DNA from: Thioclava sp. JE_KL1
GTDB taxonomy: Bacteria; Pseudomonadota; Alphaproteobacteria; Rhodobacterales; Rhodobacteraceae
Length of the DNA stretch: 64,000 nucleotides
Reading direction: 5' to 3'
Assembly: GCF_009296265.1 (NCBI RefSeq)
Contig: NZ_WBJS01000002.1
Span: 372,001 to 436,000, forward strand
Shown here piece after piece: positions 36,958-45,662 of this stretch. Under the pieces are notes generated by a model that made no database searches, was not told the DNA's origin, and worked only from the letters and a program-made list of their open reading frames with translations. The translations under genes and the position numbers were made by a program. The first letter of the stretch is position 1. The number at the start of each line of letters is the position of its first letter.

Positions 36958-39123
36958 TCACCGCACCCGCAGGAACGCCGGACCCTCCGCAATCACCCCG
37001 ATCTGCGCGGCGCGGTAGCCTGCCGCTTCCAGCTTTGCCAGAACCTCCGCGGCCTGCGCGGCGGGCACGCCCGCCAGCAACCCGCCCGAGGTCTGCGGAT
37101 CGTGCAGCAGCTCCGTGCGTGGTCCCGGCGGCGCGGTCATCCGGCCTGCGCAATTGGCGATGTTTTGCGGCAAGAGCGTCGAGTGCTCGCCTGCTTCGGC
37201 CAAAGCCTCGGCCCCGTCGAGCAGCGGGATCGCGGCGAGGTCCAGCTCTGCCGAGACGCCCGACGCATCGCACAGACCCAGCAGATGCCCCGCGAGGCCA
37301 AAGCCTGTCACATCCGTCATCGCAGAGGCCACCGGCGCGAGGATCACGGAGGCCTCGGCAGAGCTGCGACCCATGCTCTCCAGCGCGCCTGCGACCACCT
37401 CGCCCGGCGCGTGTTTCGCCATCTCGGCCGCGAGGATCACGCCCGTTCCAAGCGGCTTCGTCAGGATCAGCACCTCGCCGGGTTTCGCGCCGTCTTGACC
37501 CAAAGGCCGCTCGGCCAGCCCGGTTACGGTGAAGCCCAGTGTCAGCTCCGCGCCCATCGAGGTGTGACCGCCGACGAGATCGCAGCCCGCGTCGCGGAAA
37601 GCCTCGGACGCGGCCCCCAGCATCTCGCGTAGGGCCCGCGCGCCGAGTTCCTCGGATTGGCGGGGCAGGGTGACCTGCGCCACGGCCGCCTGCGGGGCCG
37701 CGCCCATCGCCCAAGCGTCGCTCATCGCATGCAGTGCCACGATCCGGCCCAACAGCCACGGGTCCTCGGTGAAGGCGCGGACGTGATCGGTGGTGAAGAC
37801 CTGCGTTTGCGTGCCGCAAGACAGCACGGCGGCATCGTCGCCCGGACCGCTCAGCACATCGGCGCGCGCGGGAGCAGGCAGATCGGACAGCGCCTCGCGC
37901 AGCGCCTGACCGCCCAGCTTTGCGCCGCAGCCGCCGCACATCGGCTTGCTGCCCAGCACCTCCGCGATCCCCTGCGCGTGCTCGCGGGGCAGGGGCGGCG
38001 TCGGCATCGCGGGCAGATCGTGGACCTTCGCCATGAACTTGCGGTCGATATGGTCCTTCCACCGCCACAGCCATTTCCCGTTCAGCGGGAGGCCCCATTT
38101 ATCGGCCACCGCCTGCTTGCCGCCCGTGGAGATCAGTTTCAGATAATCGCGCTGCGGCTGATAGGTCTTCATCTCCCCGCCCGAAGAAGCGGCGCGTAGG
38201 TTGGCGAAAAGCGGCTTCGCTTCGCGCACCGCATAGACGCCCGCCTTGGGGCGCGGCGCGTGGCTGAGATGGGCGATGTCGCCTGCGGCGAAGATCGCGG
38301 GGTCGGAGCTTTGCAGCGTCGGGCCGATCGTGACGAAGCCGTCGGTCAGATCGAGCCCGGTCTCGGGCAGCCAGTCAGCGGGTTTCGTGGCTCCCGTGCC
38401 GATGATGAAATCGGCCTCGGCTGTGCGTCCGCCTTCCAGAAGGAGCCGCCCCTTTTCCGCTCCGGTCAGCGCCGCGTCGGTCTCGATGGTCACGCCAAGC
38501 CGCGCGCAGTGCGCCAGCATCGCGTTCCGAGCGCCGGTGCCAAGCGCGCGCAGCGCCTCGGGTGCTGCCTCATAGACCGTGACCTGCGCCTGCGGCAGAC
38601 GGTGGGCGCAGGCCATCGCGAGCTCCACCCCCGCCACGCCGCCGCCGACCACGGCGACCTTCGGCGACTCGGGCGGATTGGCGGCGAAAGCGCCCCAGGC
38701 ATCGGCGAAAGCGTCGAGCGGCTTAGCGGGCACGACATGGTCGAGAAAGCCCGGCAGTTGCGGCATCTCTGCCGTGATCCCGATATCGATCGAGGCCACG
38801 TCATAGGCGATCGCCGCACGCCCCGGCACCTCGATCAGCCGCCGCGCCCGGTCGAGCCCCGTGGCGCGCCCCAGAACCAGCCGCGCGCCCGCATGCCGTG
38901 CGAGCTTCACCAGATCGAGCTGCAGCTCGTCGCGGGTATAATGCCCCGCCACATGACCCGGCAGCATGCCCGAATAGGCGGCGGAGGGGGTTGGGTTGAT
39001 CACGGTCAGCCGCACACCCGGCAACGGGTTCATCCCCCACATCCGCAGTACCAGCGCATGGGTATGCCCGCCCCCGATCAGAACGATATCGCGTGTCAGG
39101 GGCAGGGCAGGGGCGGCGTGCAT
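36958..39123 (-). CDS. selD: Fusion of FAD-dependent NADH-dehydrogenase-like protein and selenide, water dikinase
   Basis: 721 residues from the ATG at 39123, behind AAAAGGAGAG. Residues 1 to about 370 form a pyridine-nucleotide-disulfide oxidoreductase: FAD motif IVLIGGGHTHAL, NAD motif VVGGGVAGVELA and a final FAAGDIAHL. After a linker, SelD runs from about 375 to the end, with the active-site segment C396-G-G-C399-G-A-K402 and a GGHTSMGAE loop. SelD makes selenophosphate from selenide and ATP. The oxidoreductase half may supply reduced selenium; this is inference. The fusion is common in Rhodobacterales. Confidence 0.93.
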   Translation of the reverse strand: MHAAPALPLTRDIVLIGGGHTHALVLRMWGMNPLPGVRLTVINPTPSAAYSGMLPGHVAGHYTRDELQLDLVKLARHAGARLVLGRATGLDRARRLIEVPGRAAIAYDVASIDIGITAEMPQLPGFLDHVVPAKPLDAFADAWGAFAANPPESPKVAVVGGGVAGVELAMACAHRLPQAQVTVYEAAPEALRALGTGARNAMLAHCARLGVTIETDAALTGAEKGRLLLEGGRTAEADFIIGTGATKPADWLPETGLDLTDGFVTIGPTLQSSDPAIFAAGDIAHLSHAPRPKAGVYAVREAKPLFANLRAASSGGEMKTYQPQRDYLKLISTGGKQAVADKWGLPLNGKWLWRWKDHIDRKFMAKVHDLPAMPTPPLPREHAQGIAEVLGSKPMCGGCGAKLGGQALREALSDLPAPARADVLSGPGDDAAVLSCGTQTQVFTTDHVRAFTEDPWLLGRIVALHAMSDAWAMGAAPQAAVAQVTLPRQSEELGARALREMLGAASEAFRDAGCDLVGGHTSMGAELTLGFTVTGLAERPLGQDGAKPGEVLILTKPLGTGVILAAEMAKHAPGEVVAGALESMGRSSAEASVILAPVASAMTDVTGFGLAGHLLGLCDASGVSAELDLAAIPLLDGAEALAEAGEHSTLLPQNIANCAGRMTAPPGPRTELLHDPQTSGGLLAGVPAAQAAEVLAKLEAAGYRAAQIGVIAEGPAFLRVR

Positions 39124-39261
39124 GGTCTCTCCTTTTCCCCTCATGCCTAGCCTTTGCGCGCGGCTTCGCCAATTCCCAATATGCCGCAGCGAAATGGGGG
39201 GCAATTTTCCCGCAAAACGTCCTTGACTGGACGATCCGCTTTGCCTAGTTAGCCCCCCAGT

Positions 39262-39338
39262 GGCTAGGTAGCTCAGCTGGTTAGAGCACACGACTCATAA
39301 TCGTGGGGTCGGGGGTTCAAGTCCCCCCCTCGCCACCA
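39262..39338 (+). tRNA. tRNA-Met (anticodon CAT, elongator type)
   Basis: 77 bases including an encoded CCA. The cloverleaf reads: D-arm GCTC...GAGC, anticodon stem CACGA/TCGTG with loop CTCATAA, variable GGGTC, T-arm GGGGG-TTCAAGT-CCCCC. The acceptor 5' strand is GGCTAGG and the 3' strand CCTCGCC, which leaves a T4-C69 mismatch. Initiator features (C1-A72 mismatch, GGG/CCC anticodon stem) are absent. A lysidine-modified tRNA-Ile with the same CAT anticodon is a less likely alternative. Confidence 0.9.
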
Positions 39339-39367
39339 CTACTCCCCCTCTTTCGGGAGAGATGCGA

Positions 39368-39397
39368 AAAGGGCGCCCCGCAGGGCGCCCTTTGCTT
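39368..39397. terminator. Terminator between the tRNA and the OmpA-domain gene
   Basis: AAAGGGCGCCC and GGGCGCCCTTT form an 11-bp stem with a 4-base loop, followed by TTTGCTTTT on the plus strand. A-run and T-run on both sides allow bidirectional action. Confidence 0.9.
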
Positions 39398-39414
39398 TTG
39401 TCTCAGGCTCAACC

Positions 39415-41592
39415 TCAGTTCGAGGCGGTGCGCAGAAGATCGGTGATCCGGCGCACCACGGCGCGGCGGTTGGCTTCCGAGGCACCTTCGGTCTGCACCT
39501 TCAGGTCCTGTTCGCCATAGCCCTGCACCACGAGGTTCTCGGCGGGCACGTCGAAATATTCGCTCAGAGCCAGCGCAACCGATTCCGCGCGACGGTCCGA
39601 GAGCGCGAGGTTGTAGGCGGCGCTGCCGACGGCGTCGGTATGGCCTTCCACGAGGAACAGCTCGCGCGGGTTCTCGTCGATGCGCTGCTGGATCGCCTGA
39701 CCCAAAGCCGAAAGGGCCTGCGCCTGATCGGGCTGGATCGCGGACGACCCGGTCTCGAAGTTGATGTTCTCGACCGAAATCGCGGGGGCGAGATCGCGCA
39801 CCGGGGTGATGTTGCGCACCTGCGAGAGCGTGAAGGTACGGTCGATGCCGCTCTGACGGGTCAGCGCATCACGGAGCGCTTGCTCGTTGCTGGACGAAAC
39901 CGTCGCGACCGGCTTGGGCTTGGGAAGCGCCGAGACGTCGACCGGGTCGGCGCCGCGCGCGTCGTCGACCAGCAGGTACTGCGTGCCGTCGGGCTGGACC
40001 AGCGTGCGCTTCAGGATCTGGCGCTGGGCGTCATAGACGGTGACGATCTGGCTGCCATCGGGCTTGGTCACGATCGTGCGCGACGAGCCGTCCGCGTAGT
40101 CCTGCGTTCGGATCTTCGAGCCGGGCTGACGCAGCAGCGCGTTGTCGTCCTTCACCAGCTGGTAAGAGCCGTCGGGTTGCTGCACCACAACGCGGTCTCC
40201 CGAATTCACGGCCACTTTCGAACCGTTGTTCAGGATCGCTCCCACGGCAAGCGCACCAAGACCCGAGAGCGCGGCGGTTTCCAGCGTGCTCAGACGGTCT
40301 TTCTTTTTCTTCTTCGACGAGTCGGTCTGCGCGGTTGCCTGCGCCTGAGCGTCGGGCTTGGCGTCGACCGAGGTCGAGAAGTCTTCGGATGCGCTGCGCG
40401 CGGTCTCTTCGGTCACCGTCTCTTCGGTGGCATTGGCGGTGTCGGTGCTGTCGGTCGGCGCGTTGAGCGCCTCGTTCTGCACGGCTTCGCCTTCGATCGC
40501 GGCTTTCGTATCGGTCAGCGCGTTCTCCAAGAGCTTCGTCGCCTTGGTGGCCGCGGTGTCTTGCGTGTCCGCCTGCTGATCGGTTTCGGCATTCGCGGTC
40601 GTGTCCGCGCTGGCCGAGCCGTCTGCAGTCGCGTCGGCATTGGCGGCCTCTTCCGGCTGGATCACCTTCGGTTCGACTTCAGCGCCGGACCCGCCGTTGC
40701 CTTCCTGCACGACCTGCGTGTTGGAAGTGGTGTCCGTCGAGGTCTCGCCTGCAGGTTTCGCCTCGGGCTCTGCCGTCGCGGTGCTGTCCGCCTGGGCCTC
40801 CGAGTTCTGCATCGCGTTTTCGGTGGTGTCGGTCACCGGGGCAGGGGCGTCCTGCGAGGTGGTGTCGGGGCTGAGCGTGTTCGTCGCCTCGGCGTCCGTC
40901 TGGCCGTCGGCCGCGGTGGTGGCATCGGTCGAGCCATCAGCCGTCGCGGTGGTCGAGCCATCGGTTTCAGCCGTAGCGGAGCTGTCGGTCTCAGCGGTGG
41001 TCTCTGCGTCTGCTGTCGTATCCGCCGAGGTCGAGCCATCAGCCGTTGCGGTGGCCGAACCGTCGGACTCTGCCGGTGCCGCAGCATCGGGCTGCGCGTC
41101 GGTGGCAGCGGCTGCGTCGGTCTCGGCAGAGGCATCGGTATTGGCATCCGTCGTCGCAGCGGCGGCCGCGTCGGCGTTTGTATCGGTGTTCGTGGTCTCG
41201 GATTGAGTGGTCACATCCGCGCCGCCTTCGACTGCGGCTTTCGCGCTGGCGTCGGGGGTGTCACCGCTCGCAGCCGGGTCCTGATCGGCGGGCGGGGCTG
41301 CGCCTTCGATCGCGGCTTTTGCGGCCTGATCGGCTTCGCTGTCGCTCATCGGCGCGTCGGCATTCGCCGGATCGGTGCCTGCCGCAGCTTCGGCGGAGCC
41401 ATCGGCATTTGCCGCGTCGGCCTCGCAATCGGCTTTCGCCTTCTCCATCGGGGCGCCATCGGCGACCGCCTTCGCGATGCATTCAGCGGCGGCGGTATTG
41501 CTATCCTGGGCAAGCGCACTGAACGGCAGGATCGCCGGGCTCAGCGCGGCAAGGCCGGCAACGAGCGCAGTGGTCGTCTTCAACGTCTTCAT
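39415..41592 (-). CDS. OmpA-domain outer-membrane protein with long low-complexity Ala/Thr/Asp region
   Basis: 725 residues with a signal peptide (to about FSALAQ). Residues about 60-420 are highly biased towards Ala, Thr, Asp, Glu and Ser with imperfect ATADGS and DTTADA-type repeats. Next come a KKKKKDR stretch, a short hydrophobic segment (LETAALSGLGALAVGAILNN) and beta-strand repeats around P-D-G-S/T-Q. The last 130 residues are an OmpA peptidoglycan-binding domain: INFETGSSAI, VEGHTDAVGS, LSDRRAESVA, VQGYGEQD. It probably links outer membrane and cell wall. The biased region is likely extended and exposed. Confidence 0.88.
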   Translation of the reverse strand: MKTLKTTTALVAGLAALSPAILPFSALAQDSNTAAAECIAKAVADGAPMEKAKADCEADAANADGSAEAAAGTDPANADAPMSDSEADQAAKAAIEGAAPPADQDPAASGDTPDASAKAAVEGGADVTTQSETTNTDTNADAAAAATTDANTDASAETDAAAATDAQPDAAAPAESDGSATATADGSTSADTTADAETTAETDSSATAETDGSTTATADGSTDATTAADGQTDAEATNTLSPDTTSQDAPAPVTDTTENAMQNSEAQADSTATAEPEAKPAGETSTDTTSNTQVVQEGNGGSGAEVEPKVIQPEEAANADATADGSASADTTANAETDQQADTQDTAATKATKLLENALTDTKAAIEGEAVQNEALNAPTDSTDTANATEETVTEETARSASEDFSTSVDAKPDAQAQATAQTDSSKKKKKDRLSTLETAALSGLGALAVGAILNNGSKVAVNSGDRVVVQQPDGSYQLVKDDNALLRQPGSKIRTQDYADGSSRTIVTKPDGSQIVTVYDAQRQILKRTLVQPDGTQYLLVDDARGADPVDVSALPKPKPVATVSSSNEQALRDALTRQSGIDRTFTLSQVRNITPVRDLAPAISVENINFETGSSAIQPDQAQALSALGQAIQQRIDENPRELFLVEGHTDAVGSAAYNLALSDRRAESVALALSEYFDVPAENLVVQGYGEQDLKVQTEGASEANRRAVVRRITDLLRTASN

Positions 41593-41692
41593 GTCGTCTC
41601 CCTTTCATGCGGCATCTGGCCGCGTATCGGGGGTTCAAACGTCTCACAGACCCGTGTGTTCCGGCGCCGTCATGACCATCGGCAGGAATCAG

Positions 41693-41722
41693 CACGGGGC
41701 GGACCTGCTGGCCCGCCCCGTG
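41693..41722 (-). terminator. Stem-loop after sqr
   Basis: A perfect 10-bp inverted repeat (CACGGGGCGG, CCGCCCCGTG) with a 10-base loop lies about 30 bases past the sqr stop. It has no strong T-run after it, so it may be a terminator or an mRNA-stabilising hairpin. Confidence 0.5.
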
Positions 41723-41753
41723 ATTTGGGAAGAAAAATCTGTGCCGGTTCGGC

Positions 41754-43040
41754 TCAGTGGGTCTTCTTGACCGCTTTCAGCTTGTCGATACCGAGCATCT
41801 TCATCGCGGTCTTCTCGTAGAACGGCTCCGAAGTGCCCTTGCGCAGTTTGCGCATGAAATACTTCTCGAAACCGATCTTGGCGAGGTGGACCCATTTCCC
41901 TTGGCTCGACCAGTTGACGTTGCGCGGTGGAAGCTGCGGCTGGGCCACGAAGGCGATTCCGCTGTCGCCGAAATCGGCCAGACAGATCGCGTTCCAGGTG
42001 CCGGTCTCGTCGGGCTCCTGACCACGTACGATGTTGCCGAGGTTATGCGCGGTGGCGGTCACCATCGACTCGATCATGAAGCCGGTCTTCGGCACGCCGC
42101 AGGGCACCGGGGTCGGGCCCATGGGCGGGATCGCGATGCCGACGCCGATGCCGAACACGTTCGGGTATTTCGGGTTGCGCTGGTGCTTGTCGACGATGAC
42201 GAAGCCGCGCGGGTTCACGAGCCCTTCAAGCCCCATGACCGCGGGGATGCCGCGGAAGGGCGGCAGCATCATCGAGTATTTGAACGGCATCTCGTGGGTC
42301 GCCTTGACGGAGCCGTCATCGGCGATCTCTTCGACATGCATCACGCCGTCTTCGACCTTCTTCACGCGGCTCGAGGTCATCCACTTCATGTGCTTGTCGC
42401 GCATCGCGCCTTCGAGAAGACCCTTGGTGTCGCCGACGCCGTCCAGGCCGAGATGGCCGACGTAAGGCTCGGAGGTGACGAAGGTGATCGGAACCTGATC
42501 GCGGATCTTCGCGCGGCGCAGCGCGGTGTCGAGGATGAAGGCGAATTCATAGGCCGGGCCGAAGCACGACGCGCCTTGCACCGCGCCCACGATGATCGGG
42601 CCGGGGTCTTCGCAGAAGCGTTTGAAGGCGGTGCCGGCATCCTCGGCGTGATCGACGTGGCAGACCGAGTGGGTGAAGCCGTCGGGTCCGAGCCCTTCGA
42701 TCTCGTCGAAGGCCAGTTCCGGCCCGGTGGCGAGCACGATGTAATCGTAGGAAACCTCGCGGCCATCCTCCAGCTCGACCTTGTTGTCATCGGGGTGCAG
42801 GCGCTTTGCCGCGACCGGGATGAACTTGATGTTCTTCTTCTTCATCGTCGGTTCGAGATCGACGGTGATGTCCTTGCGGTCGCGCCAGCCGACGGCGACC
42901 CAAGGGTTGGAGGGCACGAAGTGGTACTTCGGGTCCTTGGTGATGACGGTGATTTCGTCTTCCTTGCGGACTTGGTCACGCAATTCATAAGCCATGATGG
43001 CGCCGCCAAGACCTGCGCCGAGCACCACGATATGTGCCAT
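41754..43040 (-). CDS. sqr: Sulfide:quinone oxidoreductase, type I
   Basis: 428 residues. The FAD motif VVLGAGLGGAI is at the N-terminus. Cysteines C127 (HSVCHVDH), C159 (GASCFG) and C353 (AICLADFG) fall at the same numbers as the three catalytic cysteines I recall for Rhodobacter capsulatus Sqr, and the length is about the same. The PCGVPKTG motif lies at about 313-320. Sqr oxidises sulfide to polysulfide or sulfur and reduces the quinone pool at the periplasmic membrane face. It stands alone, with its promoter in the 216-base gap upstream. Confidence 0.93.
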   Translation of the reverse strand: MAHIVVLGAGLGGAIMAYELRDQVRKEDEITVITKDPKYHFVPSNPWVAVGWRDRKDITVDLEPTMKKKNIKFIPVAAKRLHPDDNKVELEDGREVSYDYIVLATGPELAFDEIEGLGPDGFTHSVCHVDHAEDAGTAFKRFCEDPGPIIVGAVQGASCFGPAYEFAFILDTALRRAKIRDQVPITFVTSEPYVGHLGLDGVGDTKGLLEGAMRDKHMKWMTSSRVKKVEDGVMHVEEIADDGSVKATHEMPFKYSMMLPPFRGIPAVMGLEGLVNPRGFVIVDKHQRNPKYPNVFGIGVGIAIPPMGPTPVPCGVPKTGFMIESMVTATAHNLGNIVRGQEPDETGTWNAICLADFGDSGIAFVAQPQLPPRNVNWSSQGKWVHLAKIGFEKYFMRKLRKGTSEPFYEKTAMKMLGIDKLKAVKKTH

Positions 43041-43203
43041 TTTGTTCCCTCCCGTTACCCGGTCATCAACTTGTCACGTCTAACTCGATAGATGCAATTG
43101 TTTGAATGTGTCAAGAAGACCCGCCTTTCAAATCCTGCGACGAATCAGCCTGTGGAACAAGTCTGACGCTAACGTGAAGTGAAAAGACACTTGCGAAACA
43201 ACG

Positions 43204-43231
43204 AAAAAGGGCCGGCGCGTGGCCGACCCTT
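43204..43231 (-). terminator. Terminator of the purine operon
   Basis: On the minus strand GGGTCGGC and GCCGGCCC form an 8-bp stem (one T-G pair) with a 5-base loop, followed by TTTTTCG. It lies about 27 bases beyond the stop of the last gene. The rest of the gap to sqr (43041-43203) must hold the sqr promoter, but I find no convincing element. Confidence 0.85.
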
Positions 43232-43256
43232 TCTCATTCGTATCAGTAGGACTGAC

Positions 43257-44342
43257 TTACTTCGGCGGTTCTGCCGTGATCCCCTCGACGTAGAAGGTCA
43301 TCGAGTGAAGCTGATCGTCGGTCGCCATTTCGCCATCGGCGAGGAAGGCCGTGCCGTCCTGCTTGTTCAGCGGACCGGTGAAGGGATGGACCTTGCCCGA
43401 GCCGATATCGTCCTTGAGCTGCAGCGCCTCTTTCTTGACGTCGTCCGGCACGGCCGAGGAGATCTCGCCGATCTCCACCATGCCGCTGTCGATGCCGCCC
43501 CAGGTGGCTTCCGACTTCCACGAACCGTCCATGACCGCACCGACGCGCTCGATGTAATAGGGCGCCCAGTTGTCGATGGTCGACGCGACGCGCGGCATCG
43601 GCGCGAAGCTCGACATATCCGAGGCCTGACCGAAGGTGATGACGTTGCCGGCTTCCTGAGCTTTCGCCTGCGGCGCGGTCGAGTCGGTGTGCTGCAGCAG
43701 CACGTCCACACCATCGGCGATCAGGGCTGCGGCCGCGTCGGCCTCTTTCGCCGGATCGAACCAGGTGTAAGCCCAGACCACCTTCATCTCGATATCCGGG
43801 TTCACCTTCTTCGCGGCCAGATAGGCGGAGTTGATGCCCTGATAGACCTCGGGGATCGGGAAGGAGCCGATATAACCGATCTTGTTGGTCTTGGTCATGC
43901 GGCCGCCGATGGTGCCCTGAATGGCGCGACCCTGGAAGAATTTCGCGTCATAGGTCGCGACGTTGTCAGCGAGCTTGTAGCCGGTGGCGTGCTCGAATTT
44001 CACGTCGGGGAATTTTTTGGCGACGTTCATCACCGCGTCCATGTAGCCGAAGGAGGTCGCGAAGATCAGCTTGTTGCCGTCCAGCGCCAGCTGGGTCAGC
44101 GCGCGCTCGGCATCGGGGCCTTCCGGCACGTTCTCGATGAACGAGGTCTTCACCTTGTCGCCGTATTTCTCTTCGATCGCCTGACGACCTTGGTCGTGCT
44201 GGTAGGACCAGCCCATGTCGCCGACGGGGCCGACATAGATGAAGCCGATTTTCAGCGGCTCGTCAGCGGCGAAAGCCGGAACGCCGACGCCCGCGACGAC
44301 GGCCGTTGCGGCGGTGGTTTTCAAAAAGGATCTGCGGTTCAT
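43257..44342 (-). CDS. BMP family ABC transporter substrate-binding protein (nucleoside/purine)
   Basis: 361 residues. The signal starts MNRRSFLKTTAATAVVAG, a twin-arginine-type signal. The mature protein opens with the BMP/Med pattern KIGFIYVGPVGDMGWSYQHDQG and has the IGYIGSFPIPEV and LLQHTDSTAP motifs. BMP proteins bind nucleosides or related purines in the periplasm. It is the last gene of the xdhABC-transporter operon, 55 bases after the second permease gene; the wider gap may give it a higher, separately tuned expression. Confidence 0.92.
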   Translation of the reverse strand: MNRRSFLKTTAATAVVAGVGVPAFAADEPLKIGFIYVGPVGDMGWSYQHDQGRQAIEEKYGDKVKTSFIENVPEGPDAERALTQLALDGNKLIFATSFGYMDAVMNVAKKFPDVKFEHATGYKLADNVATYDAKFFQGRAIQGTIGGRMTKTNKIGYIGSFPIPEVYQGINSAYLAAKKVNPDIEMKVVWAYTWFDPAKEADAAAALIADGVDVLLQHTDSTAPQAKAQEAGNVITFGQASDMSSFAPMPRVASTIDNWAPYYIERVGAVMDGSWKSEATWGGIDSGMVEIGEISSAVPDDVKKEALQLKDDIGSGKVHPFTGPLNKQDGTAFLADGEMATDDQLHSMTFYVEGITAEPPK

Positions 44343-44397
44343 CGCGTTACTCCAAGTTGGGTGGCGGGCCTCTTGATGGGGCCCTTCGAGAGATGCC

Positions 44398-45330
44398 TCA
44401 GCTCGAGGCGTGGAAAGACTTGCCGAGGCTGGCAGGGGCGGCCTGCACGCCGTGGCGGTGAATGGCGGACAGGATGACCAGCACCACGATGGTGATGACG
44501 TAAGGGGCCATCGAGAGGATATGCACCGGGATCGCGTAGCCTGCGGCCTGCAATTGCAGCTGCAGCGCGGTGATGCCGCCGAAGAGGTAAGCCCCCAGCA
44601 GCACCCGCCACGGGCGCCAGCTTGCGAAGACGACGATGGCCAGAGCGATCCAGCCCGCGCCTGCGGTCATGCCTTCGGTCCATTGCGGCACGCGCACGAG
44701 GCTGAGATAGGCGCCGCCCAGACCGGCCAGCGCCCCGCCGAAGGCGAGCGCGGCGAAGCGCACGGCGACGACGCGGTATCCCAGCGCGTGGGCGGCGTCA
44801 TGGCTCTCGCCGACCGCACGCAGGATCAGCCCGGCGCGGGTGGAGCGCAGCACGTACCAGACCACCGCGACGAGGATCAGCGAGAGATAGACGATCCAGT
44901 CATGCGAGAACAGGATTCGGCCCAGCACCGGAATATCCGAGAGCGGCCCGAAATCGATCTTGGCCGTCGGCGGCGGGCGCACACCCTCGTAGCCCTTGCC
45001 GATCAGCGCGCTCAGGCCAAGCCCGAACAGCGTCAGCGCAAGGCCCGTCGCGACCTGGTTCGACAGCAGCTTCTGCGTCAGGAAGGCAAAAAGCGTCGCC
45101 AGCAAGGCACCGGCGATCGCGCCCATCAGGAAGCCCAGAACCGGGCTGCCGGTGGCGACGGCGGCGGCGAAGCCTGCAACCGCGCCCATGATCATCATCC
45201 CCTCGACGCCGAGGTTGAGCACGCCCGATTTCTCGGCGACCAGTTCGCCGGTCGCGGCCAGCAGAACCGGGGTCGATGCGCCCATCAGCGTCGCCGTCAG
45301 GGTGATGATATCGATGCCGCCCACGATCAT
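44398..45330 (-). CDS. ABC transporter permease (nucleoside/purine, YufQ/NupQ type)
   Basis: 310 residues with about nine membrane helices. The motif VLNLGVEGMMIMGAVAGF near the N-terminus (E-G-x-M-x-x-G-A) is typical of branched-chain-type permeases, and GALAGLGGAYLSL is the conserved cytoplasmic loop. Its first codons overlap the stop of the 111-residue membrane gene by four bases. It pairs with the permease at 45659-46738 and the ATPase at 46735-48249. Confidence 0.92.
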   Translation of the reverse strand: MIVGGIDIITLTATLMGASTPVLLAATGELVAEKSGVLNLGVEGMMIMGAVAGFAAAVATGSPVLGFLMGAIAGALLATLFAFLTQKLLSNQVATGLALTLFGLGLSALIGKGYEGVRPPPTAKIDFGPLSDIPVLGRILFSHDWIVYLSLILVAVVWYVLRSTRAGLILRAVGESHDAAHALGYRVVAVRFAALAFGGALAGLGGAYLSLVRVPQWTEGMTAGAGWIALAIVVFASWRPWRVLLGAYLFGGITALQLQLQAAGYAIPVHILSMAPYVITIVVLVILSAIHRHGVQAAPASLGKSFHASS

Positions 45331-45662
45331 AGTGCGCCTCCATGTCCCCAGAACAGAACCGGCCCCCAGGCCAGATAGCCGCCGACGAGGCCGACGACGA
45401 GCCCGGCCACAGAGGCGTAACGCTCGCGTCCATGCAGGGTGGGGCGGCGGGGCTCTTCGCTGTCAGGGCGCGCGCCGATACGGTAGATCACCGCCCGTGA
45501 GGCTCCCAGCGCCAGCTCGAACACCACCATCATCACCACGCCGATCACGACGAAGGCCCAGAACGCCTGCGCCACCGCGAGCAGGTAGTACAGGCCAAGT
45601 CCCATGACGGTGCCGCCAAGGAAGATGATCATCAGGCGCAGCGAGGGGAGTTTTTGCGTCAT
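45327..45662 (-). CDS. Small membrane protein inside the ABC importer operon, unknown
   Basis: 111 residues with three likely membrane segments (LMIIFLGGTVMGLGLYYLL, FWAFVVIGVVMMVVFELAL and VAGLVVGLVGGYLAWGPVLF) and a charged loop (RIGARPDSEEPRRPTLHGRER). It overlaps the genes on both sides by four bases, so it is surely translated with the transporter. It does not look like an ABC permease, binding protein or ATPase. The role is not known; an accessory subunit is possible. The true start is the ATG at 45662; longer frames run antisense to nothing useful. Confidence 0.8.
   Translation of the reverse strand: MTQKLPSLRLMIIFLGGTVMGLGLYYLLAVAQAFWAFVVIGVVMMVVFELALGASRAVIYRIGARPDSEEPRRPTLHGRERYASVAGLVVGLVGGYLAWGPVLFWGHGGAL

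Noticed and set aside
39262-39338. Initiator tRNA-Met or tRNA-Ile2 for the CAT anticodon gene
   Set aside because: There is no C1-A72 mismatch or GGG/CCC anticodon stem for initiator; body and acceptor fit elongator Met better than Ile2, though Ile2 cannot be fully excluded.
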